Program-made: the position numbers and the translations under genes | Notes under the pieces: generated by a model | What the model was told of the DNA's origin: nothing | Seen by the model: the letters and a program-made list of their open reading frames with translations, nothing else | Databases searched by the model: none | Origin: Aureivirga marina | GTDB lineage: Bacteria > Bacteroidota > Bacteroidia > Flavobacteriales > Flavobacteriaceae | Reading direction: 5' to 3' | DNA length: 64,000 bases | Assembly (NCBI RefSeq): GCF_015767265.1 | Contig: NZ_JADPIB010000001.1 | Location: 124,001-188,000, forward strand | Shown: positions 43,521 to 53,398 of the stretch, in pieces | Numbering within the stretch: position 1 is the first letter of the stretch | Layout of the letters: each line of letters begins with the position of its first letter

Positions 43521-45248
43521 TTATCTTTTGTTAGGTCCTTTAGTTCCTTGGTGATAAGGAGTTTTACTTGTCTTAGACATTGGTCCTAATCTATCTGTCG
43601 CACATCTGAATCCGATGTAGTTTGTTGCCATATATTCTGGTAAGAATCTTCTTTGAGCTGGATCTAACCAGTACTCTCTATCTTTCCAAGAACCTCCTTT
43701 ATAAACTCTTACTTGATCAGAAATTAAAGTAGTTCTAGTTTGATCATCGTATTTTTGAGTTCTTTGACCTTCCTCATCTTTCTCATTTGGAATGATAGGG
43801 TGGTTATACATTCTTGGCATATCTTTACCATCAGCTTTAAGTTCTTCTTCTGTTTTGCTATAATGCTTAGTAGAAGCTAATTCACCATCACGAACGTTAA
43901 CATTGTAAGATTTTTCGTAGTTATTTCTCATGTAAGCATCAGATTTTGTTACAGGAACATATTTTAAAGCTCCAGGAACATCTTTAGGAACGATTCTTCC
44001 GTTTTCTAAAGTATCATACTCCATGTTTTCATAGTCTACCATTACAACTTTTCCTTCGTCATCAATTTTTTTCTTTGTGAAGATATTTCCTCTGAAATAG
44101 TTAAAGTCACTTGCTTCTCCATCAATAATTGGACGGTAAACATCAGCAACCCATTCTGCAACGTTACCTGACATATCATATAATCCGAATGCGTTTGGTG
44201 GGTAGAATTTCACTCTTTGTGTGATGTCTGCCTCATCCGAACTCCATTCTGCACGTCCAGAATAATCTCCTTTATATTGTTTAAAGTTCGCTAGTTGATC
44301 TCCGTGTCCTCTTCTGTTTTTATTTCTAGTATATTTTCCAGCCCAAGCAAATTTCTTTCTTTCTTTAACGATATTATACTCTCTTGTTTCTACTAAAGAT
44401 TTAGCAGCATATTCCCATTCTGCTTCTGTTGGTAAACGGAATGAAGTAGCAAGAATACCATCAGAAATTTTAGCATGTCTTCCGATAAAAGATCCTTTTG
44501 CTGGTCTCTTTTTTAATTTTTTGTTTGAAGGTAATCCTTTCTTGTAGATTGTAGAATCTCCATCGAATAATAAAGAAGGATTAGCTAAATAAGTTTCAGT
44601 AACGAAGTGGTTTTTACCTTGAACTTTTGCAGAGTCTCCTCCATAAAGATCATCAAGTAATCCTTTATCCATTAAGATTTTTTCGTTTACACGGTCAGTT
44701 CTCCATTTACAATATTGGTTTGCTTGAATCCAACTTACACCAACAACTGGGTAATCTGCATAAGAAGGGTGTCTTAAATAAGTTTCAGTTAATAATTCAT
44801 TGAAACCTAAAACGTGTCTCCAAACAAGTGTATCAGGTAAAGCAGATTTATAAATATGCTTATAATTATCTTCAGATGGTGGGAATACTTTTTCTAACCA
44901 TTCTAAGTAAAATAAGTATTCTCTGTTTGTAACTTCGGCCTCATCCATGTAAAATGAACGAACTTGTTGTTGTACTGGAGTTGTATTCCAATCAAACATT
45001 ACATCATCCTGAACAGAACCCATTGTAAAAGTTCCTCCTTCAATAAGAACCATTCCAGGAGGCGTTTCTTGTCCTTTGTAGTTTGTATTTGTCGAGAATC
45101 CAGCTTCCTGTTTGTTTTTTGTTGTCCAACCAGTCAAAGAAGTACTGTTATTTCCAGAACTTTCTTTACTCTTACAGCTGAATAGCGAAGCTGCCAGAAC
45201 AACTGCTAGAAGCAATTTAGATCTTCCAATTAGATTTTTCATATTCAT
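43521..45248 (-). CDS. gldJ: Gliding motility/T9SS lipoprotein GldJ
   Basis: About 575 residues. I place the start at 45248 (MNMKNLIG) or 45242, because the lipoprotein signal LLLAVVLAASLFSC follows; an upstream ATG at 45308 would add a 20-residue non-signal tail. The FGE-sulfatase/SUMF1-like fold is clear: GGTFTMGS, EVTNREY, PVVGVSWIQANQYCKWR, FRLPTEAEWEYAA, FGLYDMSGNVAEWVADVY and YKGGSWKDREYWLDPAQRR...GFRCA. GldJ is an outer-membrane lipoprotein needed for GldK stability, T9SS secretion and gliding. It diverges from porU. Confidence 0.93.
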   Translation of the reverse strand: MNMKNLIGRSKLLLAVVLAASLFSCKSKESSGNNSTSLTGWTTKNKQEAGFSTNTNYKGQETPPGMVLIEGGTFTMGSVQDDVMFDWNTTPVQQQVRSFYMDEAEVTNREYLFYLEWLEKVFPPSEDNYKHIYKSALPDTLVWRHVLGFNELLTETYLRHPSYADYPVVGVSWIQANQYCKWRTDRVNEKILMDKGLLDDLYGGDSAKVQGKNHFVTETYLANPSLLFDGDSTIYKKGLPSNKKLKKRPAKGSFIGRHAKISDGILATSFRLPTEAEWEYAAKSLVETREYNIVKERKKFAWAGKYTRNKNRRGHGDQLANFKQYKGDYSGRAEWSSDEADITQRVKFYPPNAFGLYDMSGNVAEWVADVYRPIIDGEASDFNYFRGNIFTKKKIDDEGKVVMVDYENMEYDTLENGRIVPKDVPGALKYVPVTKSDAYMRNNYEKSYNVNVRDGELASTKHYSKTEEELKADGKDMPRMYNHPIIPNEKDEEGQRTQKYDDQTRTTLISDQVRVYKGGSWKDREYWLDPAQRRFLPEYMATNYIGFRCATDRLGPMSKTSKTPYHQGTKGPNKR

Positions 45249-45696
45249 TTCAACATTTAAGGTTTTATTATAAGTAGCGCAATTTACACTAAAAAAATTT
45301 TTTTGCAAGAGAATATCTTAATAAAATGTAAAAAAAATTAACATATCTACATATTATAACGATTGTTTTATTCCTTTATTATATGTAATGTTGCATAATT
45401 ATTTAACGAAATTATTTAAAATTCTATACATCTAGATTTTTTAGAAATACAGTATTTTTTTAGTAAAACCTACAATTTTTAATCAAAAAAATATAGTAAA
45501 ATCTATCATAATACCATATTTTTGAACCTTTCTAGAAAAGATATAATAATTTACTTCAAGAAGAATAAATTAAAGTTTTAGGTACCATTTTGAAAAATAA
45601 ATATTCATAATTCAAAAAATATAAAATACCTATAAACACCAATTACAAATTTAGTTTTCTTGATACTAAGATTGTTTTTTTTACGTTTGATGTACT
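45249..45696. other. Divergent gldJ-porU intergenic region
   Basis: About 450 bases, extremely AT-rich. The porU promoter lies at the right end. No clear -7 box is seen for gldJ, and no ORF or RNA gene is seen. Confidence 0.55.
45660..45689 (+). promoter_or_regulatory. porU promoter
   Basis: -33 TTG (45660-45662), 19-bp spacer, -7 TACGTTTG (45682-45689). The ATG is only 8 bp beyond the -7 box, so the transcript would have almost no leader. Confidence 0.7.
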
Positions 45697-48600
45697 ATGA
45701 TTAATAAAAGATTGTTTTTACTTGGAATGTATCTGTTTATGATACAAATAGCGTTTTCGCAACGTACTGAAAAAAGAGATTTTAATTTAGAATGGGAAGA
45801 AAATAAATTAATTCATTTTTCAGATAAAAGGACTATTAATTCACCTGTTATAAAAGGACATTCCTTAGATTTTGATTTTATTCCATCTTATTCTGAGCAA
45901 TGGAAAATTCAAAATGGATTACAAGTTAAATCTGCCGAATTAACAAACATTACCTATGAAACTCTTTCACCTAATGTTTTACAAAATATTGATAAAAATA
46001 AGATTCCAACTGAAGCAAAATTTGAATTAGTTGCTAAAAAAAGGCGAAATCAAACGTTTTTAATTTTCCAACTTACTCCCATTATTAACGTAAATGGAAA
46101 TTATCAAAAAATTACTTCTTTTTCTTTAGATTATGAATTAGAATCGAAAAGAAACAATCCAACTTTTAGAACTACAAATAGTTCAAACTCTGTTTTAGCA
46201 AATGGAACTTGGTACAAATTCGCTGTTGATACCTCTGGAGTTTTCAAAATTGATCGTGGATTTATGGAAAGTTTGGGTATAAATATGAATGAAGTAAACC
46301 CAAAAAATATTCGCATTTATGGAAATGGTGGAAAATTACTTCCAAATAGAGTTGGTGATTTCAGACATGATGATTTACAGGAAAATGCGATTTTTGTTAG
46401 TGGAGAAGATGATGGTATTTTTAATAATGAAGATTATATTTTATTTTATGCTCAAGGTCCACATAGCTGGAATGATAATGAAATTTCAAGTACTTTTTCA
46501 TTAAGACATCAACAAAATATTTATTCTGATTTTGCTTATTATTATATTACTGTTGATAACGGTCAAGGTCGTAGAATTGTTACTTCACCAGAAATTAATC
46601 AAAATGCAGTGAGTACAATTACTACTTTTGATGATTATACTTTTTATGAAAGAGAAGATTATAATATTACAACTTTAGGTACAAAATGGTTAGGTGAACC
46701 TTTTAATATAGAAAATGATCAAACTTTTCATATTCCTTTTGAAAATATTGATAATCAAATTACTGTTCGAGTTGCGATGGTTTCACAATCTCCAACAAAT
46801 TCTAGTGCAAGAATATATGCAAATAATGAAAATATTTTCAATCTTAGTTTTGGTACTATAACAAGTAGTACTTTGGCTTCTGAAGAAACAAATTCAAGAA
46901 CTATCACTGCAAGCGGTAATGCTGTTTCTGTAAATATTGACTATAATAATAATGGAAACCCATCTGCAAGAGGATATTTAGATTATATCGAAATTTACGG
47001 AAAGAAAAAGCTGATTTCTACAAATAAGCAATTCTCTTTTAGAAGTTTTGAAGCAAAAAATACGAATGGTGTTGTTACTTTTCAAATCCAAAATGCTACA
47101 AATCTAACTTCTGTATGGGATGTGACAAATCATATCAGTCCAGCAGTTGTTCCTTTAAACACTTCTGGAAGTTCTAAAACTTTTAAAGCAAATGGAAATG
47201 AATTACGTCAGTATGTTGCTTTAGAAAATAATGATTATTACACTCCTACTCTATTAAATACATCTTTAGTTCCTAATCAGAATTTACATAGTTTAGAAAA
47301 CATTGAATATTTAATCGTAACATCAAACGAACTCGTAAACCAAGCAGAACGTTTAGCAAATTATCATCAAACTAATTCAAATTTAAATTCTGTTGTAGTT
47401 CCTTTAGATAAAATTTATAATGAATTTTCTTCTGGATCACCTGATATTACAGGAATTAGAGATTTTGTAAAACATTTATATGAGTCTAATACAGATCCAA
47501 ATAAAAAATTAAAATATTTATGTCTATTTGGAGATACAAGTTATGATTATAAAAATCGAATCATTGATAATAATAATATTGTACCATCTTTAGAAACGGA
47601 AGATTCTTATTCTAAAAATTCTTATGTTTCTGATGATTATTATGTAATGTTAGATGATGATGAAGGGAAATTAACAAATGGACGTCTTTCAATTTTTGAT
47701 CAGTTAGATGTAAGCACAGGTAGAATAATTGTAACTACAAATCAACAAGCACAAAATGTAGTTGATAAAATATTGAGTTATTATAGTAAGGAATCCTTAG
47801 GAAAATGGAGAAATGATATTTCTCTAGTAGCTGATGATATTGATGAACTTTGGGAAGCACAATTACAAGATGATCAAGAAGAAATTGCACAAAGAATCAA
47901 TAATTTAAAACCTCAATTAAATATCAAAAAAATCTTTGCAGATAGCTATGTACAGGAAATTTCTTCTGGAGGAGAAAGATATCCAGATGTAAATAAAGCA
48001 ATTAGTGATGCAATAGAAAAAGGTACTTTAATGATTGATTATTTTGGTCATGGAGGTGAAGATGGTTGGGCTCACGAAAGAATTTTAGAATTGTCTGAAA
48101 TCAATAATTTAAACAATCCTAATACTTTACCTTTATTTGTGACAATTACTTGTGAATTTACCAAATTTGATAATCCTGAAAGAGATACAGCTGGAGAATT
48201 CACATTTTGGAATAAAAACGGAGGAGCTGTTAGTTTAATCACAACGACAAGAAGTATTGCTGTAAACACAGGAGCAATTTTAAATGAACGAATCATGGAT
48301 AAATTAGTTCAAATTGAAGAGAACGATTTATCTATTGCAAATATTTTATTAGAAGCAAAAAACTCTTATGCTAATTATCAAAAATATTATGCTTTTTTCA
48401 TTGGAGATCCTGCAATGCGTTTGGCTGTTCCAAAACCAAATATTAAAATTACTTCTTTAAATGGAAAAGATATTTCACAACCTTTAGATTCTTTAAAAGC
48501 ACTTTCACACCCAATATTTGAAGGAGTTGTAACTGATAATTCAGGAAATATCCTATCTGATTTTAATGGAGAAGTTTATGCAACTATTTATGATAAAGCT

Positions 48601-49521
48601 GTAGATAAAACTACTTTAGACAATGGACAAAATGATATTGTTTTAGAATATAAATCAATTGAAAGTAAAATTTTTACAGGTAGAGCTTCTGTTACAAATG
48701 GAAAATTCACTTTCGATTTTATTGTTCCTAGAGATATTAAGATTGCTTATGGTAAAGGAAAATTAAGTTTTTATGCACATAACAATACACCAAACGACAA
48801 ATCTGGGTATAATTTAGATGTAACAGTTGGAGGTGTAAATGAAAATGCTCCTGAAGATAATCAAGGACCAAAAATTAAACTCTATATGAATGATGAAACA
48901 TTCATCGATGGAGGAACAACAAATCAAAGTCCTCTATTCCTTGCATTATTAGAAGATGAAAATGGAATTAATACTTCATTTACAGCAGTAGATCATGATA
49001 TTGTTGCATTTTTAGATGGAGATCAAAACAATCCTATTATATTAAATGATTTTTATGAAACGGAATTAGACAGCTACAAAGAAGGTAGAGTTAAGTATCC
49101 TTTTAAAGATTTAAAAACTGGACAACACACTTTAACACTTAAAGTTTGGGATACATATAATAATTCTAGCGAAGCAACGTTGAACTTTTTTGTAACACAA
49201 GATATTGGACTTTCTCTTACGAATGTCTTAAATTATCCAAATCCTTTTGTGAATTACACAGAATTTTGGTTTACTCATAACAGACCAAACGAACAATTAG
49301 AAACACAAGTTCAGATATTTACAGTGTCAGGTAAATTGGTTAAAACAATAAATCAAATTGTACAAACAGAAGGATTCTTAGCAAGATCGATCACTTGGGA
49401 TGGTCTTGATGATTTTGGAGATAAGATTGGTAAAGGGGTCTATGTATATAAATTAAAGGTTAAATCACTAGTGGATGGTAGTTCCGCAGAAAAATATGAG
49501 AAATTAGTGATACTTCAATAA
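45697..49521 (+). CDS. porU: T9SS sortase PorU (C25 gingipain-like)
   Basis: 1274 residues with a signal peptide (1-21, ending IAFSQ). An N-terminal beta-rich region precedes a C25 gingipain-like peptidase domain (about 560-930) with catalytic His785 in YFGHGGEDGW and Cys819 in TITCEFTKFD. Beta domains follow, and a C-terminal FlgD/T9SS-like domain (NYPNPFVNYTEFWF...GKGVYVYKLKV). PorU removes the sorting domain of secreted cargo at the cell surface and attaches the cargo to A-LPS. It is followed by porV at 38 bp, its known partner. Confidence 0.96.
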   Translation: MINKRLFLLGMYLFMIQIAFSQRTEKRDFNLEWEENKLIHFSDKRTINSPVIKGHSLDFDFIPSYSEQWKIQNGLQVKSAELTNITYETLSPNVLQNIDKNKIPTEAKFELVAKKRRNQTFLIFQLTPIINVNGNYQKITSFSLDYELESKRNNPTFRTTNSSNSVLANGTWYKFAVDTSGVFKIDRGFMESLGINMNEVNPKNIRIYGNGGKLLPNRVGDFRHDDLQENAIFVSGEDDGIFNNEDYILFYAQGPHSWNDNEISSTFSLRHQQNIYSDFAYYYITVDNGQGRRIVTSPEINQNAVSTITTFDDYTFYEREDYNITTLGTKWLGEPFNIENDQTFHIPFENIDNQITVRVAMVSQSPTNSSARIYANNENIFNLSFGTITSSTLASEETNSRTITASGNAVSVNIDYNNNGNPSARGYLDYIEIYGKKKLISTNKQFSFRSFEAKNTNGVVTFQIQNATNLTSVWDVTNHISPAVVPLNTSGSSKTFKANGNELRQYVALENNDYYTPTLLNTSLVPNQNLHSLENIEYLIVTSNELVNQAERLANYHQTNSNLNSVVVPLDKIYNEFSSGSPDITGIRDFVKHLYESNTDPNKKLKYLCLFGDTSYDYKNRIIDNNNIVPSLETEDSYSKNSYVSDDYYVMLDDDEGKLTNGRLSIFDQLDVSTGRIIVTTNQQAQNVVDKILSYYSKESLGKWRNDISLVADDIDELWEAQLQDDQEEIAQRINNLKPQLNIKKIFADSYVQEISSGGERYPDVNKAISDAIEKGTLMIDYFGHGGEDGWAHERILELSEINNLNNPNTLPLFVTITCEFTKFDNPERDTAGEFTFWNKNGGAVSLITTTRSIAVNTGAILNERIMDKLVQIEENDLSIANILLEAKNSYANYQKYYAFFIGDPAMRLAVPKPNIKITSLNGKDISQPLDSLKALSHPIFEGVVTDNSGNILSDFNGEVYATIYDKAVDKTTLDNGQNDIVLEYKSIESKIFTGRASVTNGKFTFDFIVPRDIKIAYGKGKLSFYAHNNTPNDKSGYNLDVTVGGVNENAPEDNQGPKIKLYMNDETFIDGGTTNQSPLFLALLEDENGINTSFTAVDHDIVAFLDGDQNNPIILNDFYETELDSYKEGRVKYPFKDLKTGQHTLTLKVWDTYNNSSEATLNFFVTQDIGLSLTNVLNYPNPFVNYTEFWFTHNRPNEQLETQVQIFTVSGKLVKTINQIVQTEGFLARSITWDGLDDFGDKIGKGVYVYKLKVKSLVDGSSAEKYEKLVILQ

Positions 49522-49559
49522 AAAATAAGATATTTGTTAAGATTAAATCAAATTACTAA

Positions 49560-50702
49560 ATGAAAAAAATACTATTATTCGCGGCATTCGCATTAATTGG
49601 GGGAAGCAAGTTAATTGCTCAAACAGAGATAGATACGAATTCAGAACCAAATCCGATCACAACAGCAGCACCTTTCTTATTAATTACACCAGACGCCCGT
49701 GCTGGAGGTATGGCTGATATTGGTGCAACTACATCAGCAGACTCACAATCACAATTCCATAATCCTGCAAAATATGCTTTTTTAGAAAATCAATTTGCAG
49801 TTGGTGTAAACTATACACCTTGGTTAAGAGAATTAACGGATGATATTTTTGTTGGTGCTGTGGCATTTGGAAATAGAATCAATGAAAGAAGTGCTTGGTC
49901 TGCTGGATTAAGATATTTTAACTTAGGAGAAATTCAATTAACAGATAATGCTGGAGTTCCTCAAGGAACTACAAAAATGAACGAGTTTGCACTTAGTGGA
50001 TCATACGCTTTGAAATTAAGTGAAAAATATAGTATGGGTGTGACTCTTAAATATGTAAGATCAGACCTTGGTGTTCAATTAACTCAAGGAAATGAAATTC
50101 AAGCTGTAAATACTTTCACAGTTGGAGTTTCTGGATACTATCGTTCAAACGAAATGTTTTTAGGAGATTTCAACGGACGTTTAAGAGGAGGATTCAATAT
50201 TTCAGATGTTGGACCAAAAGTTTCTTATGTAGATGGTGGACAAGAGAGTTTTATGCCAGCTAATTTAAAATTAGGTGTTGGATTTGACTTTATCTTAGAT
50301 ACTTATAATACAATTGGAATTAATGTGGAAGCTAATAAATTATTAGTTCCAACTCCAGATCCAAATGACCCAACAAAATATGATGATACAGGTTTCTTTG
50401 AAGGAATCATCAAATCATTTGGAGATGCTCCAGGTGGATTTAGTGAAGAATTAAGGGAAATCACTTATGGAATTGCAGCAGAATATTCTTATGATAATTT
50501 ATTCAAATTAAGAGCTGGATATTTCCACGAAAATGAATTAAAAGGAGCTAGACAATTTTTTACAACTGGTTTAGGATTTAAATTTAAGTCTACAGACTTA
50601 GATGTATCTTATCTAATCAACGCTGGAGATGTTGCAAATCCATTAGAAAACACTTTAAGATTTTCTCTAGCATTTAATTTCGGTGACTCTTACCAAGATT
50701 AA
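49560..50702 (+). CDS. porV: T9SS outer-membrane protein PorV (LptO)
   Basis: 380 residues; signal peptide ends KLIAQ. A FadL-like 14-strand barrel with the family signature FLLITPDARAGGMADIGATTSADSQSQFHNPAKYAFL near the N-terminus. PorV shuttles cargo from the secretion pore to PorU. Forms one operon with porU. Confidence 0.95.
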   Translation: MKKILLFAAFALIGGSKLIAQTEIDTNSEPNPITTAAPFLLITPDARAGGMADIGATTSADSQSQFHNPAKYAFLENQFAVGVNYTPWLRELTDDIFVGAVAFGNRINERSAWSAGLRYFNLGEIQLTDNAGVPQGTTKMNEFALSGSYALKLSEKYSMGVTLKYVRSDLGVQLTQGNEIQAVNTFTVGVSGYYRSNEMFLGDFNGRLRGGFNISDVGPKVSYVDGGQESFMPANLKLGVGFDFILDTYNTIGINVEANKLLVPTPDPNDPTKYDDTGFFEGIIKSFGDAPGGFSEELREITYGIAAEYSYDNLFKLRAGYFHENELKGARQFFTTGLGFKFKSTDLDVSYLINAGDVANPLENTLRFSLAFNFGDSYQD

Positions 50703-50713
50703 TAAAAGATTAG

Positions 50714-50721
50714 TAAATTTG
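50714..50721 (+). promoter_or_regulatory. Possible internal promoter for cdd
   Basis: TAAATTTG (TAnnTTTG) between porV and cdd, 20 bp before the cdd ATG. No clear -33 element is seen. Confidence 0.45.
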
Positions 50722-50741
50722 TTCTATAAATTGTATAGATA

Positions 50742-51224
50742 ATGAAACAAATAGAAATCACAACTTCGGTAACGATTTTTGAAAATGTAGAAGAGCTACC
50801 AAATGATGTAAAAGAATTGATGAATAAGGCAGTTGAAGCGAGAAAAAATGCATATGCACCTTATTCTGATTTCGAAGTAGGCGCAGCTTTGTTGTTAGAA
50901 AATGGAGAAGTGATTACTGGAAATAATCAAGAAAATGCAGCTTATCCTTCCGGAATGTGTGCGGAAAGAGTTGCAGTTTGGAAAGCATCTTCAGAGTTTC
51001 CAAACCAAAAGATTTTAAAAATAGTTCTTACAGCTACTTCCAGAAAAACTAAAAATACAACACCAGTCGCTCCTTGTGGAGGATGCAGGCAAACACTTTT
51101 AGAGTATGAGCAAAAACAAGATGCTCCAATGGAAGTGTATTTTATGGGAGCTGAAGGAGAAATTTATAAAACAAATTCTTTAACTGATTTAGTTCCAATC
51201 GCATTTGGAAAATCTTTCTTATAA
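50742..51224 (+). CDS. cdd: Cytidine deaminase
   Basis: 160 residues, homotetrameric type. The zinc/catalytic motif CAE (Cys73, Glu75, in PSGMCAERVAVW) and PCGGC (Cys112, Cys115) are intact, as is the substrate motif YAPYSDFEVGAALL. Deaminates cytidine and deoxycytidine for pyrimidine salvage. It follows porV by 39 bp and precedes a globin gene by 1 bp. Confidence 0.97.
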   Translation: MKQIEITTSVTIFENVEELPNDVKELMNKAVEARKNAYAPYSDFEVGAALLLENGEVITGNNQENAAYPSGMCAERVAVWKASSEFPNQKILKIVLTATSRKTKNTTPVAPCGGCRQTLLEYEQKQDAPMEVYFMGAEGEIYKTNSLTDLVPIAFGKSFL

Positions 51225-51225
51225 A

Positions 51226-51627
51226 ATGAAAAACGATATTCAAAATAGAGAAGATTTATACTTAATTGTAAGTGAGTTCTATAAAAAACTATTAAATGAT
51301 GCAGAAATGCATCATTTTTTTTCGGAAATAGTTGCAAATGATTCTTTAGAAGAACACTTACAAGTTTTAGTAGATTTTTGGGATAATATTCTTTTTTATT
51401 CCAATACCTATCATAAAAATGCAATGCAACCTCATTTAGAAAAAAATGAAGAATTTCCTTTTGAAAGAAAACATTTTCAGAAATGGTTAGATTTTTTTAA
51501 GCAAACTGTTGATGAGAATTTCGAAGGAGAAAATGCACATGTCATCAAAAATCGAGCTACTTCCATAGCCACTGTTATGGAAATAAAAGTTTCTCAAATT
51601 CGAGAACAAAAAGAAAAAAATAATTAA
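51226..51627 (+). CDS. Group 3 truncated haemoglobin
   Basis: 133 residues from the ATG at 51226, one base after the cdd stop. The helical globin has the group 3 pattern: an early FYKKLLNDAEMHHFF, then EHLQVLVDFWDNILFYSNTYHKNAMQPH with the proximal-region His and Trp, and HFQKWLDFFKQTVDE. It probably binds haem and reacts with O2, NO or peroxide. Placement behind cdd looks opportunistic. In an organism with N2O reductase a role in nitrosative stress is plausible but inferred. Confidence 0.85.
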   Translation: MKNDIQNREDLYLIVSEFYKKLLNDAEMHHFFSEIVANDSLEEHLQVLVDFWDNILFYSNTYHKNAMQPHLEKNEEFPFERKHFQKWLDFFKQTVDENFEGENAHVIKNRATSIATVMEIKVSQIREQKEKNN

Positions 51628-51632
51628 TTATT

Positions 51633-51667
51633 AAACTCCTTTTTCACTTGAAAGAGGAGTTTTTTTA
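51633..51667 (+). terminator. Terminator after the globin gene
   Basis: Stem AAACTCCT with AGGAGTTT and a seven-base T run. Ends the porU-porV-cdd-globin run. Confidence 0.85.
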
Positions 51668-51847
51668 TCTTTTCTTCAATCATTTTGTGTAAAACTTACA
51701 ATTCTTAAATAATCGAACTTTATATATAAAATACTAATAATTTTTACACATTTCTCATCACATATTCTTAAAGTACGTTAAACATAAGTTAAACACAATC
51801 AATGATTTGACTATATAACCCTTTTATTTCTACCTTTACATCATGTT

Positions 51848-51865
51848 AAGATGGTCGGTCATATA
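51848..51865 (-). promoter_or_regulatory. Dyad operator motif, copy 1
   Basis: AAGATGGTCGGTCATATA: the 12-base core ATGGTCGGTCAT is the reverse complement of copies 3 and 4. 324 bp before the first PI-PLC gene start. Confidence 0.55.
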
Positions 51866-51996
51866 TTTAAAATATAACTATCATAATCAATAACATATTT
51901 TTCATTTGTCAAGTGTGAATTAATATGTTTTCAAGTCGTAACCTATTTGTTTATATTTAAAAGTATTTTTCATAACCTCAACTATTTATTTTTATT

Positions 51997-52014
51997 AAGA
52001 CAACCGACCATCTT
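51997..52014 (+). promoter_or_regulatory. Dyad operator motif, copy 2
   Basis: AAGACAACCGACCATCTT: core CCGACCAT conserved, left half slightly diverged. Confidence 0.5.
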
Positions 52015-52120
52015 TTTAAATTCTACCAAATGATACTACCATTACTTTAAAGTATAAATTCTATTAATTTTTTAAAATTTCATAATCAGCAAATTTCATG
52101 CAATCAATCTTTAATTTAAG

Positions 52121-52138
52121 AAGATGACCGACCATTTT
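52121..52138 (+). promoter_or_regulatory. Dyad operator motif, copy 3
   Basis: AAGATGACCGACCATTTT: AAGATG-N6-CATYTT dyad with core ACCGAC, 36 bp before the first PI-PLC start. The size and symmetry suit a TetR-family repressor. Confidence 0.6.
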
Positions 52139-52174
52139 TAAAATCCATTCTATTCATCTTTTAAATTATCTATT

Positions 52175-53380
52175 ATGAAACGCTTGCATATTTTTACAGC
52201 AATGATATTCTTTTTAGCCTTTGCTTGTCAGAAAGAATATCCCGAATTAGAAGCGTCAGATATTTCTAATTCTGAAGAAAATTTTAATAACGAACGCTTT
52301 ACCACTTCTGATTTAAATTTAGATTTACAGCGAATCCCTATTTCAGAAAGAAGAATCCACGAAATCATTAACCCTTCTACGCATAACTCTTATAATGATC
52401 ATGACAAATACGAAAAGTCAAACGTATTTGATCGAATTCCGACACAACTTTCCAAAGGAATTCGTGGTGTTGAAATTGATATTCATAAAAAAGTAAACCT
52501 TTTTAAAGGAGACGATATTTCAGTATATCACGGGAAAGTTTCAAACGGAATCAATGGAAGTCGATTAGCTCATTATGTCTTAAGAGAAATAACAGATTTT
52601 GCCAAAGACAACCCAAACGAAATTATTTATTTAAAATTTGAAACGACAGTTTCAGGTGGAGATATTGATAAAGAAATTCGAGAAGCAGAATTGGATAAAT
52701 ATATTTATGATTACAATCCAAATAATCCATATCCAAAACCAGAAGAAATCATTGCAACAGGAAAAAATGTTGTAATTACAAGACATATCGATGGTTCACA
52801 ATATGGGGTTTCTTTAGACAGACATACATTTGGAGGTGGATACGAACATAATAGTAGTCATAATCCACAAACAAATCCTTCTGCAAATAAGTTCTTTAGT
52901 GTAGAATATTATGCAATCACTTCTACTTTTGGATATGGAGATTCACATGAACAAAAATATTTATTAGGAGAAGCCAGATTACCTGAATTTGTGGATAAAG
53001 TTTGGAAGTTAAATGGTAAAAAGCCTTGGAGAATTATTGTTGACTTCCCTTCTGTTCACAACGATTATTTTTATCAAATCGTAAATGAATTAAAATCTAG
53101 ACAAATGCTAAAAGCTCAAGTTTATGATAAATATGGAAATTTATTTATGAATGATGAAAATGGAAAATTAATTACTTGGAAATGGATGTGTACATATAAT
53201 AATGCAAAAAATGATGCGAAAACATCTGCGGAAGCATCTTTTCCAATGAAAAAAGGAGAAACAGTTACGATTCAGCCTTATTCTGATGATTATTATTTCG
53301 TTCCTCCTATTCTAGAAGTTACAAATGATGGAACTACCGATTTGCTTCAAAACTTTGTAGCAATTCCGAAACCTGAATAA
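52175..53380 (+). CDS. PI-PLC-like phosphodiesterase lipoprotein 1
   Basis: 401 residues. Lipobox FFLAFAC with Cys18. A PLC-like TIM-barrel (about 60-310) has the two catalytic His candidates in PSTHNSY (His70) and VYHGK (His119), and the acidic pair GVEIDIH (Glu100, Asp102) seen in Ca-dependent phosphatidylinositol-specific PLCs. A C-terminal ~65-residue beta domain (LITWKWM...FPMKKGETVTIQP...LLQNFVAIPK) follows. It probably cleaves phosphoinositide- or phosphodiester-type lipids outside the inner membrane. It is the first of a tandem paralogue family. Confidence 0.82.
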   Translation: MKRLHIFTAMIFFLAFACQKEYPELEASDISNSEENFNNERFTTSDLNLDLQRIPISERRIHEIINPSTHNSYNDHDKYEKSNVFDRIPTQLSKGIRGVEIDIHKKVNLFKGDDISVYHGKVSNGINGSRLAHYVLREITDFAKDNPNEIIYLKFETTVSGGDIDKEIREAELDKYIYDYNPNNPYPKPEEIIATGKNVVITRHIDGSQYGVSLDRHTFGGGYEHNSSHNPQTNPSANKFFSVEYYAITSTFGYGDSHEQKYLLGEARLPEFVDKVWKLNGKKPWRIIVDFPSVHNDYFYQIVNELKSRQMLKAQVYDKYGNLFMNDENGKLITWKWMCTYNNAKNDAKTSAEASFPMKKGETVTIQPYSDDYYFVPPILEVTNDGTTDLLQNFVAIPKPE

Positions 53381-53398
53381 ATTTTTATACAAAACCAA

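Larger units (their letters stand above)
51668..52174. other. Regulatory intergenic region upstream of the PI-PLC cluster
   Basis: About 500 AT-rich bases with three copies of an 18-bp dyad motif (51848, 51997, 52121; listed separately). No ORF, RNA gene or clear -7 box is visible. Confidence 0.6.

Noticed and set aside
43521-45308. gldJ start at 45308
   Set aside because: It adds 20 residues with no signal character ahead of a normal lipoprotein signal; starts at 45248 or 45242 fit better.
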